Shown: positions 1-9,879, numbered from the stretch's first letter. The stretch is 64,000 bases of DNA from Oryzomicrobium terrae (GCF_008274805.1 NZ_CP022579.1:1178001-1242000), one strand, 5' to 3'. Notes: generated by a model not told the origin, from the letters alone. Program-made: numbers and translations.

Positions 1-384
1 GAAGGCCTGGTAGGGCAGGTCGTCGGTGCACAGGGCGTCGCCGTGGGTGAGCACGAACTGCCATTCCGGGGTGGACAGCACGTAGGGGTCGGGCAGCAGG
101 GTCACCCCGGTTTCCGCGGCGAAGACCTCGCCCACCAGGAAGTCCCGGTTGCCGTGGAGGAAAGCGATGGCCAGGCCGGCGTCGCTGGCCGCGCGCAGCC
201 AGGCTTTCACCTGGCGGCTGACCGGGTCCATGCCGCCGTCGTCGCCGACCCAGGCTTCGAAGAAGTCGCCCAGGATGAACAGGCGCTCGGCCTGCCGCGC
301 CGGGCCGTTCAGGTAGTCGCCGAAGAGGCGGACCAGGCCGGGGGTGGCGGGGGAGAGGTGCAGGTCGGAGATGAAGTGGAGCAT
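1..384 (-). CDS. lpxH: UDP-2,3-diacylglucosamine diphosphatase (partial, C-terminus off the left edge)
   Basis: LpxH hydrolyses UDP-2,3-diacylglucosamine to lipid X, an early step of lipid A synthesis at the inner face of the cytoplasmic membrane. Reading the minus strand from the ATG at 384 gives MLHFISDLHLSPATPG and, further on, the metallophosphoesterase signatures DLH (metal site), GDFFE, GNRD and LTHGD in the right order and spacing. Only 128 codons are inside the window; a full LpxH is about 240 residues, so the C-terminal half is missing because of the window edge, not because the gene is broken. It is the last gene of the minus-strand run that starts at 4308 and is separated from ppiB by a terminator-like hairpin. 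Confidence 0.9.
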   Translation of the reverse strand, partial: MLHFISDLHLSPATPGLVRLFGDYLNGPARQAERLFILGDFFEAWVGDDGGMDPVSRQVKAWLRAASDAGLAIAFLHGNRDFLVGEVFAAETGVTLLPDPYVLSTPEWQFVLTHGDALCTDDLPYQAF

Positions 385-423
385 GGCGGCGGATGCGGGA
401 TCGGGTAGTTGGGGTCTGGATGG

Positions 424-460
424 AAAAACGCTCCCGGCCGAGTGCCTCGGGGCGGGAGCG
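424..460 (-). terminator. Rho-independent terminator after ppiB
   Basis: An 8-bp perfect GC-rich stem (429-436 paired with 453-460) is followed on the minus strand by five T residues (428-424). It lies 26 bases downstream of the ppiB stop and 40 bases before the lpxH start, so it may separate or attenuate the two genes. Confidence 0.65.
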
Positions 461-485
461 TCGCGTCTTGCGGTGAAGCCGGGGC

Positions 486-977
486 TTAGACCACTTCGGC
501 CTTGGTGATCACCACGTCTTCCACCGGCACGTCCTGGTGGAAGCCGGAGCGGCCGGTCTTGACGCCCTTGATCTGATCCACCACGTCGGTGCCTTCGACC
601 ACCTTGCCGAACACGGCGTAGCCCCAGCCGTTGGCGTTGGGGGCGGTGTGGTTGAGGAAGTCGTTGTCGGCAACGTTGATGAAGAACTGGGCGGTGGCGG
701 AATGGGGATCGCTGGTGCGGGCCATGGCCAGGGTGTACTTGTCGTTCTTCAGGCCGTTCTGGGCTTCGTTCTGGATCGGGGCCTGGGTCGGCTTCTGCTT
801 CATGCCCGGCTCGAAACCGCCGCCCTGGATCATGAAGCCGTTGATGACGCGGTGGAAGATGGTGTTGTCGTAGTGACCGGATTCCACGTAGGCGATGAAG
901 TTCTTGGCGGATTCGGGGGCCTTTTCCGCGTCGAGTTCGATGCCGATGACGCCGAAATTGGTGTGCAGCTTGATCAT
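486..977 (-). CDS. ppiB: cytoplasmic peptidyl-prolyl cis-trans isomerase B (cyclophilin)
   Basis: This cyclophilin catalyses cis-trans isomerisation of prolyl peptide bonds and helps protein folding in the cytoplasm. The 163-residue product is a single cyclophilin domain of the usual bacterial length. It contains the hallmark [13 protein letters not shown] (the Arg is the catalytic residue) and the later TAQFFINV and [11 protein letters not shown] segments. It has no signal peptide, unlike the paralogue ppiA 108 bases upstream, so the pair supplies one cytoplasmic and one exported isomerase. The two enzymes are clearly related and probably arose by tandem duplication. The reading frame is intact, and family assignment is secure. 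Confidence 0.95.
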   Translation of the reverse strand: MIKLHTNFGVIGIELDAEKAPESAKNFIAYVESGHYDNTIFHRVINGFMIQGGGFEPGMKQKPTQAPIQNEAQNGLKNDKYTLAMARTSDPHSATAQFFINVADNDFLNHTAPNANGWGYAVFGKVVEGTDVVDQIKGVKTGRSGFHQDVPVEDVVITKAEVV

Positions 978-1084
978 GGTGGTCCTTTCGGGGTGGGGCG
1001 GGCCCTGGCCGGTGGCGGCCGTGGGGGCGTCGCCCCGAGTGGGGTTGGAATTGTTGTGTGTTTGGTTGTGTGTTCGGTGGGGGG

Positions 1085-1669
1085 TTACTTCTTGGCCGGC
1101 GGAGCATCGGCCGGGGCCGGCAGCACCTTGACCGACTGGATCACCACCGGCTGCAGCGGCACGTCCTGGAAGTAGCCCTTGTTGCCGGTCTGCACCTTGG
1201 CGATCTTCTGCACCACGTCCAGGCCCTGGGTCACCTTGCCGAATACAGCGTAGCCCCAGCCGTCGCGGCTCGGGTAGTTGAGGGGAGCATTGTCCACCAG
1301 GTTGATGAAGAACTGGGCGGTGGCCGAATGGGGGTCATTGGTGCGGGCCATGGCCAGGGTGCCGACGGTGTTCTTCAGGCCGTTCTTGGCCTCGTTCTCG
1401 ATCGGTGCCCGGGTCGGTTTCTGGCTCATTTCCGGGGTGAAGCCGCCGCCCTGGATCATGAAGCCGTCGATGACGCGGTGGAAGACGGTGCCGTTGTAGA
1501 AACCGTCGTTGGCGTACTGGAGGAAGTTGGCCGTCGATTTGGGCGCCTTGTCGGCGTACAACTCGGCGACGATCTTGCCCTGGTTGGTCTGAATTTCGAC
1601 GAAGGGATTGGCGGCGAGGGCGGCCACGGAAACCAGGGTGGCGGCAACGCCAAGCAGGATGCGCTTCAT
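1085..1669 (-). CDS. ppiA: periplasmic peptidyl-prolyl cis-trans isomerase A (cyclophilin)
   Basis: This is an exported cyclophilin that accelerates prolyl isomerisation during folding in the periplasm. The 194-residue product starts with a clear Sec signal peptide ([20 protein letters not shown], cleavage expected after AALA-A) followed by a complete cyclophilin domain with [13 protein letters not shown] and [12 protein letters not shown] short basic, alanine- and proline-rich tail ends the protein. It lies between the YkuD peptidoglycan enzyme and ppiB on the same strand, in a run of envelope-related genes that could be co-transcribed, although the 105-108 base gaps leave room for separate promoters. 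Confidence 0.93.
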   Translation of the reverse strand: MKRILLGVAATLVSVAALAANPFVEIQTNQGKIVAELYADKAPKSTANFLQYANDGFYNGTVFHRVIDGFMIQGGGFTPEMSQKPTRAPIENEAKNGLKNTVGTLAMARTNDPHSATAQFFINLVDNAPLNYPSRDGWGYAVFGKVTQGLDVVQKIAKVQTGNKGYFQDVPLQPVVIQSVKVLPAPADAPPAKK

Positions 1670-1774
1670 CAGGGACTACCTCCGGAGAGTAAGGCGGGAT
1701 GCGGGGTTTGCGGGGCCCTGCCTGGAGATCAAGGCAGGGCGCGGGGTTTGGCTAGGGGAGTGGCTGCCGATGGT

Positions 1775-3091
1775 TCAGGCAGCCCCTTCGTAGATGATCT
1801 TCCAGGCCCCGTCCTCGCGGATCCAGTACTGGCGCTTGCGCGAGGTCTGGTTCACGTTGTTGCTGCGGTAGTCCTGGGCAAAGGTCACCACCACCATCTC
1901 GTCCTTGCCCGGGTTGCGGAACATGGAAACGTTGGAAATGCCGACCTTGATCCACTCCTTGCTCTCGTTGACCTGGCGCTTTTGCTGGGCGAAGGCAGCG
2001 TAGCTCTGGCCATCGCCCTGGAAGCGGCGCGAGTAGTGGCGCAGGAAACGCTCGGTGTCGCGGCTTTCCCAGTCGTTGCGCCAGGAGTCCATGGTGCGGT
2101 TGAGTTCGGAGCGTTCCTTGGCCCAGTCGTCGATGGAGGTCCATTCCACCGAGGGGCTGATGATCACCGGCGTCAGGCCGATCTGCAGGTTCTTGGCCAA
2201 CTGGTTGAGGTCGGTGTTGGCCAGCACCACGCAGCCGTCGGAAGCCTTGGGCGGGCGGGAGAAGGTGTCGGACGGCGTGCCGTGCAGCCAGATGCCGTGG
2301 CCGCTTTTGCCGTTGCGCTTGTCCCACTCGTTCGGGTAGTTGATCGGGAAGGCGCCGCTGCCGTAGAAATCGCCGATCTTGCGCGGCTCCAGGGACGAGG
2401 TGACGTGATAGACGCCGATCGGGGTCTTCTTGTCGCCTTCCTTGCTCTTCTCGGCGCCGAGCTTGCCCTGGGTGATGTAGTAGTCGGCGACGAAGTGGGG
2501 ACGGCCCGACTTGGCGTCGTTCTCGTACAGGTAGAGGCGCGACTTCTGGGTATCGACGACGATGGCGTAGCGCTGATCCGACTGCAATTGCAGCAGGTAG
2601 CGCGGCACCACGTCGGCGTTGGGCTTTTGCCGGTAGGCCTTGAGCCGGGCGATGGCCTCGGCGCGCAGGTCGGCCACCTTGTCCGGCGGAGCGTTGCTGG
2701 CAGCGCCGAAGGCGTTGATCGGCCGGGTCCGGGCGAGCAGCAGGTCACCCTTGATCAGGTGGCCGAGGCGGAAATTGGGGTATTGCTTGAGCAGCACATC
2801 GGTCTGCTCCAGCGCCGCATCCAGCTTGCGCTGCTCGATGGCGGCGAAGATGCGGTTGAGCAGGGGCTCGGGGCCGGAATCCGAATAGCTGGGCGAATCG
2901 CTCGGCACGGCCTCGGCAGCGGAGGCTGCTTTCGTGGCGGCAGGGGCCGCCGGCTTGTCGGCGCGGTGGGACGGGGCGGCATCGACGCTGGCGGACAGCA
3001 GTTGGGCAGCGAGCAGGGCGGCGCCGACGAGGGGCACCGCCAAGGGGTGAGGCGTGAAACGACGTGCAGGACGTACAGCTGGGGAGGACAT
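1775..3091 (-). CDS. YkuD-family L,D-transpeptidase/carboxypeptidase with C-terminal NTF2-like domain (Csd6/Pgp2-like)
   Basis: This is probably an exported enzyme that cuts or cross-links peptidoglycan stem peptides. The 438-residue product has an N-terminal hydrophobic signal or anchor (about residues 17-38), a low-complexity Ala/Pro/Ser stretch, a helical repeat region (about 75-160), a YkuD catalytic domain (about 170-315) and a C-terminal NTF2/SnoaL-like domain (about 325-438). Catalytic residues are visible as H270 in GHGIWLHGTP and C287 in ASDGCVVL; the usual S-H-G-C is S-D-G-C here. YkuD plus an NTF2-like tail is the architecture of Helicobacter Csd6 and Campylobacter Pgp2, which are L,D-carboxypeptidases that set helical cell shape; YafK/DpaA-type enzymes are the other close relatives. 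The start overlaps the stop of the upstream TPR gene (TAATG), implying translational coupling. Whether it is a transpeptidase or a carboxypeptidase cannot be told from sequence. Confidence 0.82.
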   Translation of the reverse strand: MSSPAVRPARRFTPHPLAVPLVGAALLAAQLLSASVDAAPSHRADKPAAPAATKAASAAEAVPSDSPSYSDSGPEPLLNRIFAAIEQRKLDAALEQTDVLLKQYPNFRLGHLIKGDLLLARTRPINAFGAASNAPPDKVADLRAEAIARLKAYRQKPNADVVPRYLLQLQSDQRYAIVVDTQKSRLYLYENDAKSGRPHFVADYYITQGKLGAEKSKEGDKKTPIGVYHVTSSLEPRKIGDFYGSGAFPINYPNEWDKRNGKSGHGIWLHGTPSDTFSRPPKASDGCVVLANTDLNQLAKNLQIGLTPVIISPSVEWTSIDDWAKERSELNRTMDSWRNDWESRDTERFLRHYSRRFQGDGQSYAAFAQQKRQVNESKEWIKVGISNVSMFRNPGKDEMVVVTFAQDYRSNNVNQTSRKRQYWIREDGAWKIIYEGAA

Positions 3092-4308
3092 TAGCTACCT
3101 ACGCGCTCCTGTTGGATCAACCAGCGGCTGCCGCTCTTGGTCAGGACCAGAACCTTGGCGGCGGAGGACTTGAGGGTGGCCGACTTGTAGTTCTGGCGGA
3201 AGCGCACGGTGGCCTTGTCGCCCTGGAAGGACACTTTGATGTCGTCGACACCGACCTGGATCTGGCCGGGTTTGTTGATGCGGCTGGCGCGCTCGGCTTC
3301 CCAGTCCTTGCGTTTTTGCCCGTTCGGCACCTGGAAGTCGCTGGCGTAGGCGGCCAGGTAGCCCTTCACGTCCTTGCGGCTCCAGGCGCTTGCCCAGGCT
3401 TGCACGGCCTTGGTCACGGCGGCTTCGTCGCCGCCGGCCTTGGGTTCGTCGGCCTTCTTCTCTTCGGCCTTGGCCGGCTTGGCTTCAACCGGCTTTTCCA
3501 CTTTTTCCGCCTTCTCTGCCGGCTTTTCCAGCACCTTCGGGGGCGGCGCGACCGGAGCCGTAGCGACCGGGGCAGGCGCCACGGCGGGCTTGGCCGGTTC
3601 AGGGGCGCGGGCATTTACCGTCGGTGCGGCGCCGGTGGTGGCCGAAACGGCCGGGGCGGCGGTAGCGGCAGGGGCTGCCGCCGGGGCGGGACGACTGCCC
3701 GGGCGACCCGAGGTGCTGATCAGTTCGCGGATCAGGGACAGCTTGGTCTGGGCGCCGGCATTGGACGAATCCAGCTGCAGGGCCTTGTCGTAGGCCTGGC
3801 TGGCCAGTTTGGAATAGACGTCACCCAGGTTCTCGTGGGCGGTGGCGTAGGCCGGGTGGGTGCGGATCGCCATTTCCAGGGCGGTGCGGGCCTTGTCGTA
3901 CTGCTTCTGCTGGGCGTACAGCACCGCCAGGTTGTTGTAGGGCTCGGGCAACTCCGGGTAATCCTCGGTGAGGCGCTGGAAGACGACGATGGCGTCGGCC
4001 GGGCGGTTCATCTCGGTCAGGATCAGGCCCTTAGTGAAACGGCCCTGGGCATCCTTGGGGCGGGTGGCGATGTAGGCATCGACCCGTTCCAGGGCTTGGG
4101 AATACTGCCCCTGCTTGATCAGGCGCTGGATATCCGGCAGCGAATCCGCACCGGTCGGCCCGTTTGCCCAAGCCTGGGGCATGGCGACGCAGAGGGAAGC
4201 GGCGATGGCCAGGGTCGACAGAACCGGGCGCAGGGAGGCTGAGATACGGAGCGGGGAAAAGCGCTGAAGGCCAGTAGTGGCACGGGTTTGCGAGGGATGG
4301 AGGCGCAT
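3091..4308 (-). CDS. exported TPR protein with C-terminal NTF2-like domain
   Basis: I cannot assign a function. The 405-residue product begins with a long basic leader and a hydrophobic segment ending in MPQAWANG, consistent with a signal peptide (about 1-48). TPR-type helical repeats follow (about 55-210), with motifs such as PEPYNNLAVLYAQQKQYDKA and HENLGDVYSKLASQAYDKAL. Next comes a roughly 75-residue Ala/Pro/Lys/Glu-rich linker, and then a C-terminal domain (about 293-405) that resembles the NTF2-like tail of the YkuD enzyme encoded immediately downstream. The two genes overlap by one base, so they are almost certainly one operon. A role as a periplasmic scaffold or partner for the YkuD enzyme is inference. 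Confidence 0.72.
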   Translation of the reverse strand: MRLHPSQTRATTGLQRFSPLRISASLRPVLSTLAIAASLCVAMPQAWANGPTGADSLPDIQRLIKQGQYSQALERVDAYIATRPKDAQGRFTKGLILTEMNRPADAIVVFQRLTEDYPELPEPYNNLAVLYAQQKQYDKARTALEMAIRTHPAYATAHENLGDVYSKLASQAYDKALQLDSSNAGAQTKLSLIRELISTSGRPGSRPAPAAAPAATAAPAVSATTGAAPTVNARAPEPAKPAVAPAPVATAPVAPPPKVLEKPAEKAEKVEKPVEAKPAKAEEKKADEPKAGGDEAAVTKAVQAWASAWSRKDVKGYLAAYASDFQVPNGQKRKDWEAERASRINKPGQIQVGVDDIKVSFQGDKATVRFRQNYKSATLKSSAAKVLVLTKSGSRWLIQQERVGS

Positions 4309-4313
4309 CGTTG

Positions 4314-4322
4314 TGCTATACT
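4314..4322 (+). promoter_or_regulatory. candidate extended -10 promoter for cysS
   Basis: TGCTATACT is a good match to an extended -10 element (TGnTATAAT). It lies at the very start of the 224-base gap between the divergent TPR gene and cysS and would give a 5' leader of roughly 200 nt. No convincing -35 was seen, which is usual for extended -10 promoters. The leader holds CCCGGG-containing repeats around 4435-4462 but nothing I recognise as a riboswitch. Confidence 0.4.
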
Positions 4323-4532
4323 CGGCGGGTTTCTCGTTGAATGGGTGCCGCAGTCGGCAGACGTTCGGCCACGCTGGGGCGAACGCTCAAAAAAATCCCG
4401 CCGATTTTACCAAGAAAACGATTGCCGAGGGCGCCCCGGGACAGCGGGGAGCCGCCCCGGGTTCCCGTGTATTGCCGGCTTTCTTCCGCCGCTGCCGTTT
4501 TTTTGCCACACCTGGCTTTTTAAGGTCCGTCC

Positions 4533-5921
4533 ATGCTGAAAATCTACAACTCCCTCGTCCGGGAAAAGCAGGAATTTCACCCCATCGAACCCGGCAAGGT
4601 GAGGATGTACGTCTGTGGCATGACCGTCTATGACTACTGCCACCTGGGCCACGCCCGGGTGCTGGTGGTGTTCGACATGGTGCGGCGCTGGCTGCGCGCG
4701 TCGGGCTACGACGTGACCTACGTGCGCAACATCACCGATATCGACGACAAGATCATCAAGCGGGCGGTGGAGAACGGCGAGACCATCCGCCAGCTCACCG
4801 ACCGCTTCATCGCCTACATGCACGAGGACGCCGATGCCCTGGGGGTGGAGCGTCCCGACCACGAACCCCGCGCCACCCAGTTCGTGCCTCAGATGCTGTC
4901 GATGATCGGCACTCTGGAAGAAAAGGGGCTGGCCTACCAGGCCAGCGGCGGCGACGTGAACTACGCAGTGCGCAAGTTCCCCGGCTACGGCAAGCTGTCC
5001 GGCAAGTCCCTGGACGATCTGCGCGCCGGCGAACGGGTCGAGGTGCAGGCCGACAGCGGCAAGCACGATCCCCTCGACTTCGTGTTGTGGAAGCACGCCA
5101 AGGCCGAGGAACCGGCCGAGGTGAAGTGGGCCTCCCCCTGGGGCGAGGGCCGTCCTGGCTGGCACATCGAGTGTTCGGCGATGAGCTCGTCCCTGCTCGG
5201 TACCCACATCGACATCCACGGCGGCGGCCAGGACCTGCAGTTCCCCCACCACGAGAACGAGATCGCCCAGAGCGAGGGCGCCCACGGCCACGGCTTCGTC
5301 AATTACTGGATCCACAACGGCTTTGTGCGGGTGGACGACGAGAAGATGTCCAAGTCCCTGGGCAACTTCTTCACCATCCGCCAGGTGCTGGAGCAGTACG
5401 ACCCGGAAGTGGTGCGCTTCTTCATCCTGCGCGCCCACTACCGCAGCCCGCTCAATTACTCCGACGCCCACCTGGACGATGCCCGGGGCGCCCTGACCCG
5501 GCTGTACACCGCCCTGCGTGGGGTGGAGGCGGCCGCCGGCGGGGTGGATTGGAACGAGGCCCACGCCCAGCGTTTCAAGGCGTCCCTGGATGATGACTTC
5601 GGCACCGCCGAGGCCATGGCCGTGCTGTTCGACCTGGCCAACGAGCTGAACAAGACTCGGTCCCCCGAAACCGCACGCCAGCTGAAGGGTTTGGGCGCCG
5701 TGCTCGGCCTGCTGCAGCGCGATCCGCTGGAATTCCTGCAAGGCGGCCCGGTGGCCGAGGAAGGCTACGCCGCCGAGCGCATCGAGGCCCTCATCCAGGC
5801 CCGGGCCGAGGCGAAGAAAGCGAAGAACTTTGCCGAGTCCGACCGCATCCGCGACGAACTGAAGGCGGCCGGCGTGCTGCTTGAAGACGGCCCCGGGGGG
5901 ACTACCTGGCGCCGCGCCTGA
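4533..5921 (+). CDS. cysS: cysteinyl-tRNA synthetase
   Basis: CysS charges tRNA-Cys with cysteine in the cytoplasm. The 462-residue product has the normal length for the family and carries all class I signatures: the HIGH motif as HLGHAR near residue 32, the zinc ligands in [21 protein letters not shown] and HHENE, and KMSKSLGN for ATP binding. The ATG at 4533 follows an AAGG Shine-Dalgarno-like stretch and starts with the typical [15 protein letters not shown]. The gene stands alone on the plus strand between two minus-strand groups and is closed by a strong terminator at 5948-5982. Confidence 0.97.
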   Translation: MLKIYNSLVREKQEFHPIEPGKVRMYVCGMTVYDYCHLGHARVLVVFDMVRRWLRASGYDVTYVRNITDIDDKIIKRAVENGETIRQLTDRFIAYMHEDADALGVERPDHEPRATQFVPQMLSMIGTLEEKGLAYQASGGDVNYAVRKFPGYGKLSGKSLDDLRAGERVEVQADSGKHDPLDFVLWKHAKAEEPAEVKWASPWGEGRPGWHIECSAMSSSLLGTHIDIHGGGQDLQFPHHENEIAQSEGAHGHGFVNYWIHNGFVRVDDEKMSKSLGNFFTIRQVLEQYDPEVVRFFILRAHYRSPLNYSDAHLDDARGALTRLYTALRGVEAAAGGVDWNEAHAQRFKASLDDDFGTAEAMAVLFDLANELNKTRSPETARQLKGLGAVLGLLQRDPLEFLQGGPVAEEGYAAERIEALIQARAEAKKAKNFAESDRIRDELKAAGVLLEDGPGGTTWRRA

Positions 5922-5947
5922 CGCATCGCCAGACGACAGTAACGACA

Positions 5948-5990
5948 ACGGCCCCGCAGTGGCACTGACACTGCGGGGCCGTTTCGTTGA
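5948..5990 (+). terminator. Rho-independent terminator after cysS
   Basis: A perfect 14-bp inverted repeat (5948-5961 with 5969-5982, 7-base loop) is followed by a T-rich stretch. It may also serve the convergent binding-protein gene that ends at 6027. Confidence 0.85.
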
Positions 5991-6026
5991 CCGATGATGG
6001 GCCGGTCGTGTTGTCCGGGGGGGCGA

Positions 6027-7187
6027 TTACTGAATGAACTGGCCGTCGCCGCGCAGGATCGACAGGTCGATGAAGGCTGAGCCGCTGTGCTGGCCGGGGC
6101 GGAAGTCGATGGTGTAATCGCCCAGGTCGAATTGGCGCAGGTTCTCCAGGGCCGCGATGAACTTGCCGCGGGTCAGGTCCTTGCCGCTGCGGCGCAGGCC
6201 TTCGACCAGCACCCGGGCGGCGATGTAGCCCTCCAGGGAGGCGTGGTGGGGTTCGCCATTACCCAGGGCGTCCCGGTACTGGCGAACTACGCCGCTGCCC
6301 CGGCTCCAGGGTGAGGGCACCACCTGGGCGATGACGATGCCGGCGGCGTTGCCGCCCAGCTCACGGCGCAGCAGGGCGGCGCTCGCCACCGACAGGCCAA
6401 AGAATTGGGGCGGATTACCAGCCTTCTGGTATTCGCGCACCACCGCCACGGTCCCCTGGCCTGCTGTGGCCAGCACCACTGCGGCCGGATCGGTCAGGCG
6501 CAGCGCGGCCACCGTGGCCCGGGCGTCGAGATTGATCGGGTCGATCGCCGCCACGGCCGTGGGTTTGAGCTTGAAGCGGGCCATGGCGTCTTCGAAGCTC
6601 TTCTGTCCGGCCTTGCCGAAGTTGTCGTTCTGGTAGGCGAGGGCAATACGCTGGATGCCCAGGGTGACCAGATGCTCGACGATCTTGTTCATTTCGTTGC
6701 CGTAGCTGGGGCGCAGGTGAAACAGCACCGGGCTTGGCTTGCTGCGCAGGACGTCAGCGCCGCTATAGGGGGCGAGGAAGGGGCTGCCGGCCTTTTCCGC
6801 CAGGGGCAGGGCGGCCAGGGTCGAGCCGGTACCGGCATAACCGAACAGGGCGAAGGCCTGGTGCTCCTGCAGCAGCTTGCGGGTGTTCTCCTCGGCCCGT
6901 TTCGGGTCGTAGGCATCGTCCAGGGTGACCAGTTGGATGCGCCGTCCGTTCACACCCCCTTTGCCATTGACCTGGTCCAGGTAGAGCCGGATGCCCCTCG
7001 TGTACTGGATGCCGTTTTCCTCCATGGGGCCGGACAGCACTACCGATTGACCGATGACGACGGTGTCGGTGCCGACACCCGGTTCTGCCGCAGCATGCAG
7101 TGGCAACAGCGTGGACATCAGCAGTACGGCCAGACCGACCCGCTGGAAAAAGCCGGGGGGGTGAGAATTTTGGGCAAATAACGACAT
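6027..7187 (-). CDS. periplasmic ABC-type substrate-binding protein, branched-chain amino acid (LivK/Peripla_BP_6) family
   Basis: This is a periplasmic ligand-binding protein of the type that delivers branched-chain amino acids, amides or aromatic acids to an ABC transporter. The 386-residue product has an N-terminal signal peptide (hydrophobic GLAVLLMSTLLPLHAAA, cleavage near AAAEP) and the characteristic mature start (IGQSVVLSGPMEENG). Further family features are YLDQVNGKGGVNGRRIQLVT, LDDAYDPKRAEENTRKLL and GFSVASAALLR-type segments. The start is supported by a strong AGGAGGAAAC just upstream. It lies next to a paralogue (7375-8514), but no livH, livM, livG or livF gene is nearby. The ligand cannot be read from the sequence. 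Confidence 0.85.
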   Translation of the reverse strand: MSLFAQNSHPPGFFQRVGLAVLLMSTLLPLHAAAEPGVGTDTVVIGQSVVLSGPMEENGIQYTRGIRLYLDQVNGKGGVNGRRIQLVTLDDAYDPKRAEENTRKLLQEHQAFALFGYAGTGSTLAALPLAEKAGSPFLAPYSGADVLRSKPSPVLFHLRPSYGNEMNKIVEHLVTLGIQRIALAYQNDNFGKAGQKSFEDAMARFKLKPTAVAAIDPINLDARATVAALRLTDPAAVVLATAGQGTVAVVREYQKAGNPPQFFGLSVASAALLRRELGGNAAGIVIAQVVPSPWSRGSGVVRQYRDALGNGEPHHASLEGYIAARVLVEGLRRSGKDLTRGKFIAALENLRQFDLGDYTIDFRPGQHSGSAFIDLSILRGDGQFIQ

Positions 7188-7329
7188 GTTTCCTCCTCTG
7201 ACTATTCTTCTCCCGGCCGGAAACGGCCGGGGTGGGCCCTAGCTAGTTTACTTAAAATTCTTAAATATAGAATTTATTTTGTATTGAGGAATTTTGGTTA
7301 AATACTTGGCGAAACCGGGCGGCGAAAAA

Positions 7330-7357
7330 AAACCGCCGCACCAGGGTGCGGCGGTTT
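7330..7357 (-). terminator. Rho-independent terminator after the second binding-protein gene
   Basis: A 13-base GC-rich inverted repeat (7330-7342 with 7345-7357, the innermost bases forming the loop) is followed on the minus strand by a run of T residues (7332-7325). It sits 17 bases after the stop of the gene at 7375-8514 and would isolate it from the next binding-protein gene. The adjacent 7240-7310 stretch is strikingly AT-rich and probably holds the promoter of the gene at 6027-7187. Confidence 0.85.
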
Positions 7358-7374
7358 CAGGAGGCGTGTGGGGG

Positions 7375-8514
7375 TTAGCGCAACACCCGGCCACCACTGC
7401 CGATCACGGTCAGGTCCACATAGCGCGAGCCGCCGTGGTCGTTGGGGGAAAACCCGACCCGATAGCCGCCCAGATCGTAGTTGCCCAGGCTTTCCAGGGT
7501 GGTCACCAGCTTTTCCCGGGTCAGATCCTTGCCTTGCTTGCGCAGTGTTTCCACCAGCAGCTTGGCGGTGATGTAGGCCTCGATGCCGTAATAGGAATAC
7601 TTGGCCTGTTGTTTGCCCATCAGGCGCTGGTACTCGCGCACCACCGGGGTGGCTTCGTTCCACGGATAGGGCATCACCTGGGAAATGCCGATGCCCCGGG
7701 CGTCGTTGCCCAGTTCTTGCACCAGCAGATCGGCCCCTACCGGCGAGAGGGTCATGAACTGGGGGTTCTGGTCGATCTTGCGCATCTGCCGGACGAATTC
7801 GGCGGTGGGCTTGTACAGGGTCACCATCACCACGGCCTGGGCGCCGACCTTGGAAATGGCCTGGACAGCCTTGCTTACGTCCACCGAGTTGCGCTCCACC
7901 GTGCCCACCGCCGACGGGGTCAGCTTGTGCTTCTTCAAGGCGGCGATCACCCCGTCCAGTCCGGACTTGCCGAAACCGTCGTTCTGGTAGAACACGGCGA
8001 TGTTGGTCAGGCCCAGGGAGACCAGTTGGGTGACGATGGCCTCGGTTTCCTGGGCGTAGCTGGCTCGCACGTTGAACATGTAGCGATTCACCGGGGTGCG
8101 CAGGGAGTCGGCGCCGGAGATGGTGCCGATCAGGGGCACCTTGGCGGCGGAAAACACCTCCATGGCGGCGGTGGTCGGCGACGAGCCGTAGAAGCCGAGC
8201 AAGGCGAAGACCTTCTTGTCGTCGATCAGGGCGCGGGTATTGGCCACCGCCCGGTCGGTTTCGTAGCCATCGTCCAGGGCCACCAGTTCGAGCTTGCGGC
8301 CACCGACGCCGCCCGCCTTGTTCACCTGGTCGAAATAGGCTGAGATGGTTTCGCGCATCTCCTGACCGTAGGCGCCGTTCGGGCCGGAAAAGGGCGAGGA
8401 CATGCCAAGCAGGATCGAGGTATCGGTGACCCCGGTTTCCGCCACCGCGGCGGTGCCGGCCAGGGTGGCGAACAGACAGCCGACGAGTGATGCCGCCGTG
8501 CGAAGCCATTTCAT
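7375..8514 (-). CDS. periplasmic ABC-type substrate-binding protein, branched-chain amino acid (LivK/Peripla_BP_6) family
   Basis: This is a second LivK-like periplasmic binding protein, 379 residues from the ATG at 8514. That start is chosen because it opens a signal peptide (MKWLRTAASLVGCLFATLAG, cleavage near AVAET) and has GGGAG eight bases upstream; a longer open frame to 8652 reads as unlikely arginine-rich protein. Family features include LLGMSSPFSGPNGAYGQEMR, FDQVNKAGGVGGRKLELVA and LDDGYETDRAVANTRALI. It is clearly similar to the neighbour at 6027-7187 along its whole length, so the two look like a tandem duplication that has since diverged. There is a terminator between them, so they are probably transcribed separately. 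No permease or ATPase genes are adjacent. Confidence 0.85.
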   Translation of the reverse strand: MKWLRTAASLVGCLFATLAGTAAVAETGVTDTSILLGMSSPFSGPNGAYGQEMRETISAYFDQVNKAGGVGGRKLELVALDDGYETDRAVANTRALIDDKKVFALLGFYGSSPTTAAMEVFSAAKVPLIGTISGADSLRTPVNRYMFNVRASYAQETEAIVTQLVSLGLTNIAVFYQNDGFGKSGLDGVIAALKKHKLTPSAVGTVERNSVDVSKAVQAISKVGAQAVVMVTLYKPTAEFVRQMRKIDQNPQFMTLSPVGADLLVQELGNDARGIGISQVMPYPWNEATPVVREYQRLMGKQQAKYSYYGIEAYITAKLLVETLRKQGKDLTREKLVTTLESLGNYDLGGYRVGFSPNDHGGSRYVDLTVIGSGGRVLR

Positions 8515-8684
8515 GAGGTTGTCTCCCGAGTGTAATTGACCGCTAATGGAAGCGGGCAGAATGGGCGTCGCACCTGACGCGGAGCTTACAAGGGCGGGGG
8601 CGCGGTCGGGCGGCCGCCGGCGCCGGATTCGAGGGACGGTGCCTCCGGCCATCGAAGACGCAGCGCTGCGGGCGCTGGGGATAA

Positions 8685-8713
8685 AAGAAAAACCGGCCGC
8701 GAGGGCCGGTTTT
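8685..8713 (-). terminator. Rho-independent terminator after dnaJ
   Basis: A 10-bp perfect stem (8689-8698 with 8704-8713, loop of 5) is followed on the minus strand by a T-rich tract. It lies 36 bases beyond the dnaJ stop. Confidence 0.85.
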
Positions 8714-8748
8714 CAGATGCTGCAGTAGGGTAGGGCTTGGGGGCGGAC

Positions 8749-9879
<1,131 letters not shown>

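Noticed and set aside
1058-3094. A 678-codon plus-strand open frame opposite ppiA and the YkuD enzyme
   Set aside because: Its composition mirrors the complement of real genes and it has no start signal or domain. Similar shadows lie opposite dnaK, ftsH, nuoG, nuoN and the RND pump.
7240-7310. AT-rich island suggesting foreign DNA or an attachment site
   Set aside because: No repeats, integrase or tRNA nearby; it is best explained as the promoter region of the binding-protein gene.
8515-8652. N-terminal extension of the second LivK-type protein
   Set aside because: The extra 46 residues are Arg/Pro-rich and precede a clear signal peptide with its own ribosome site.
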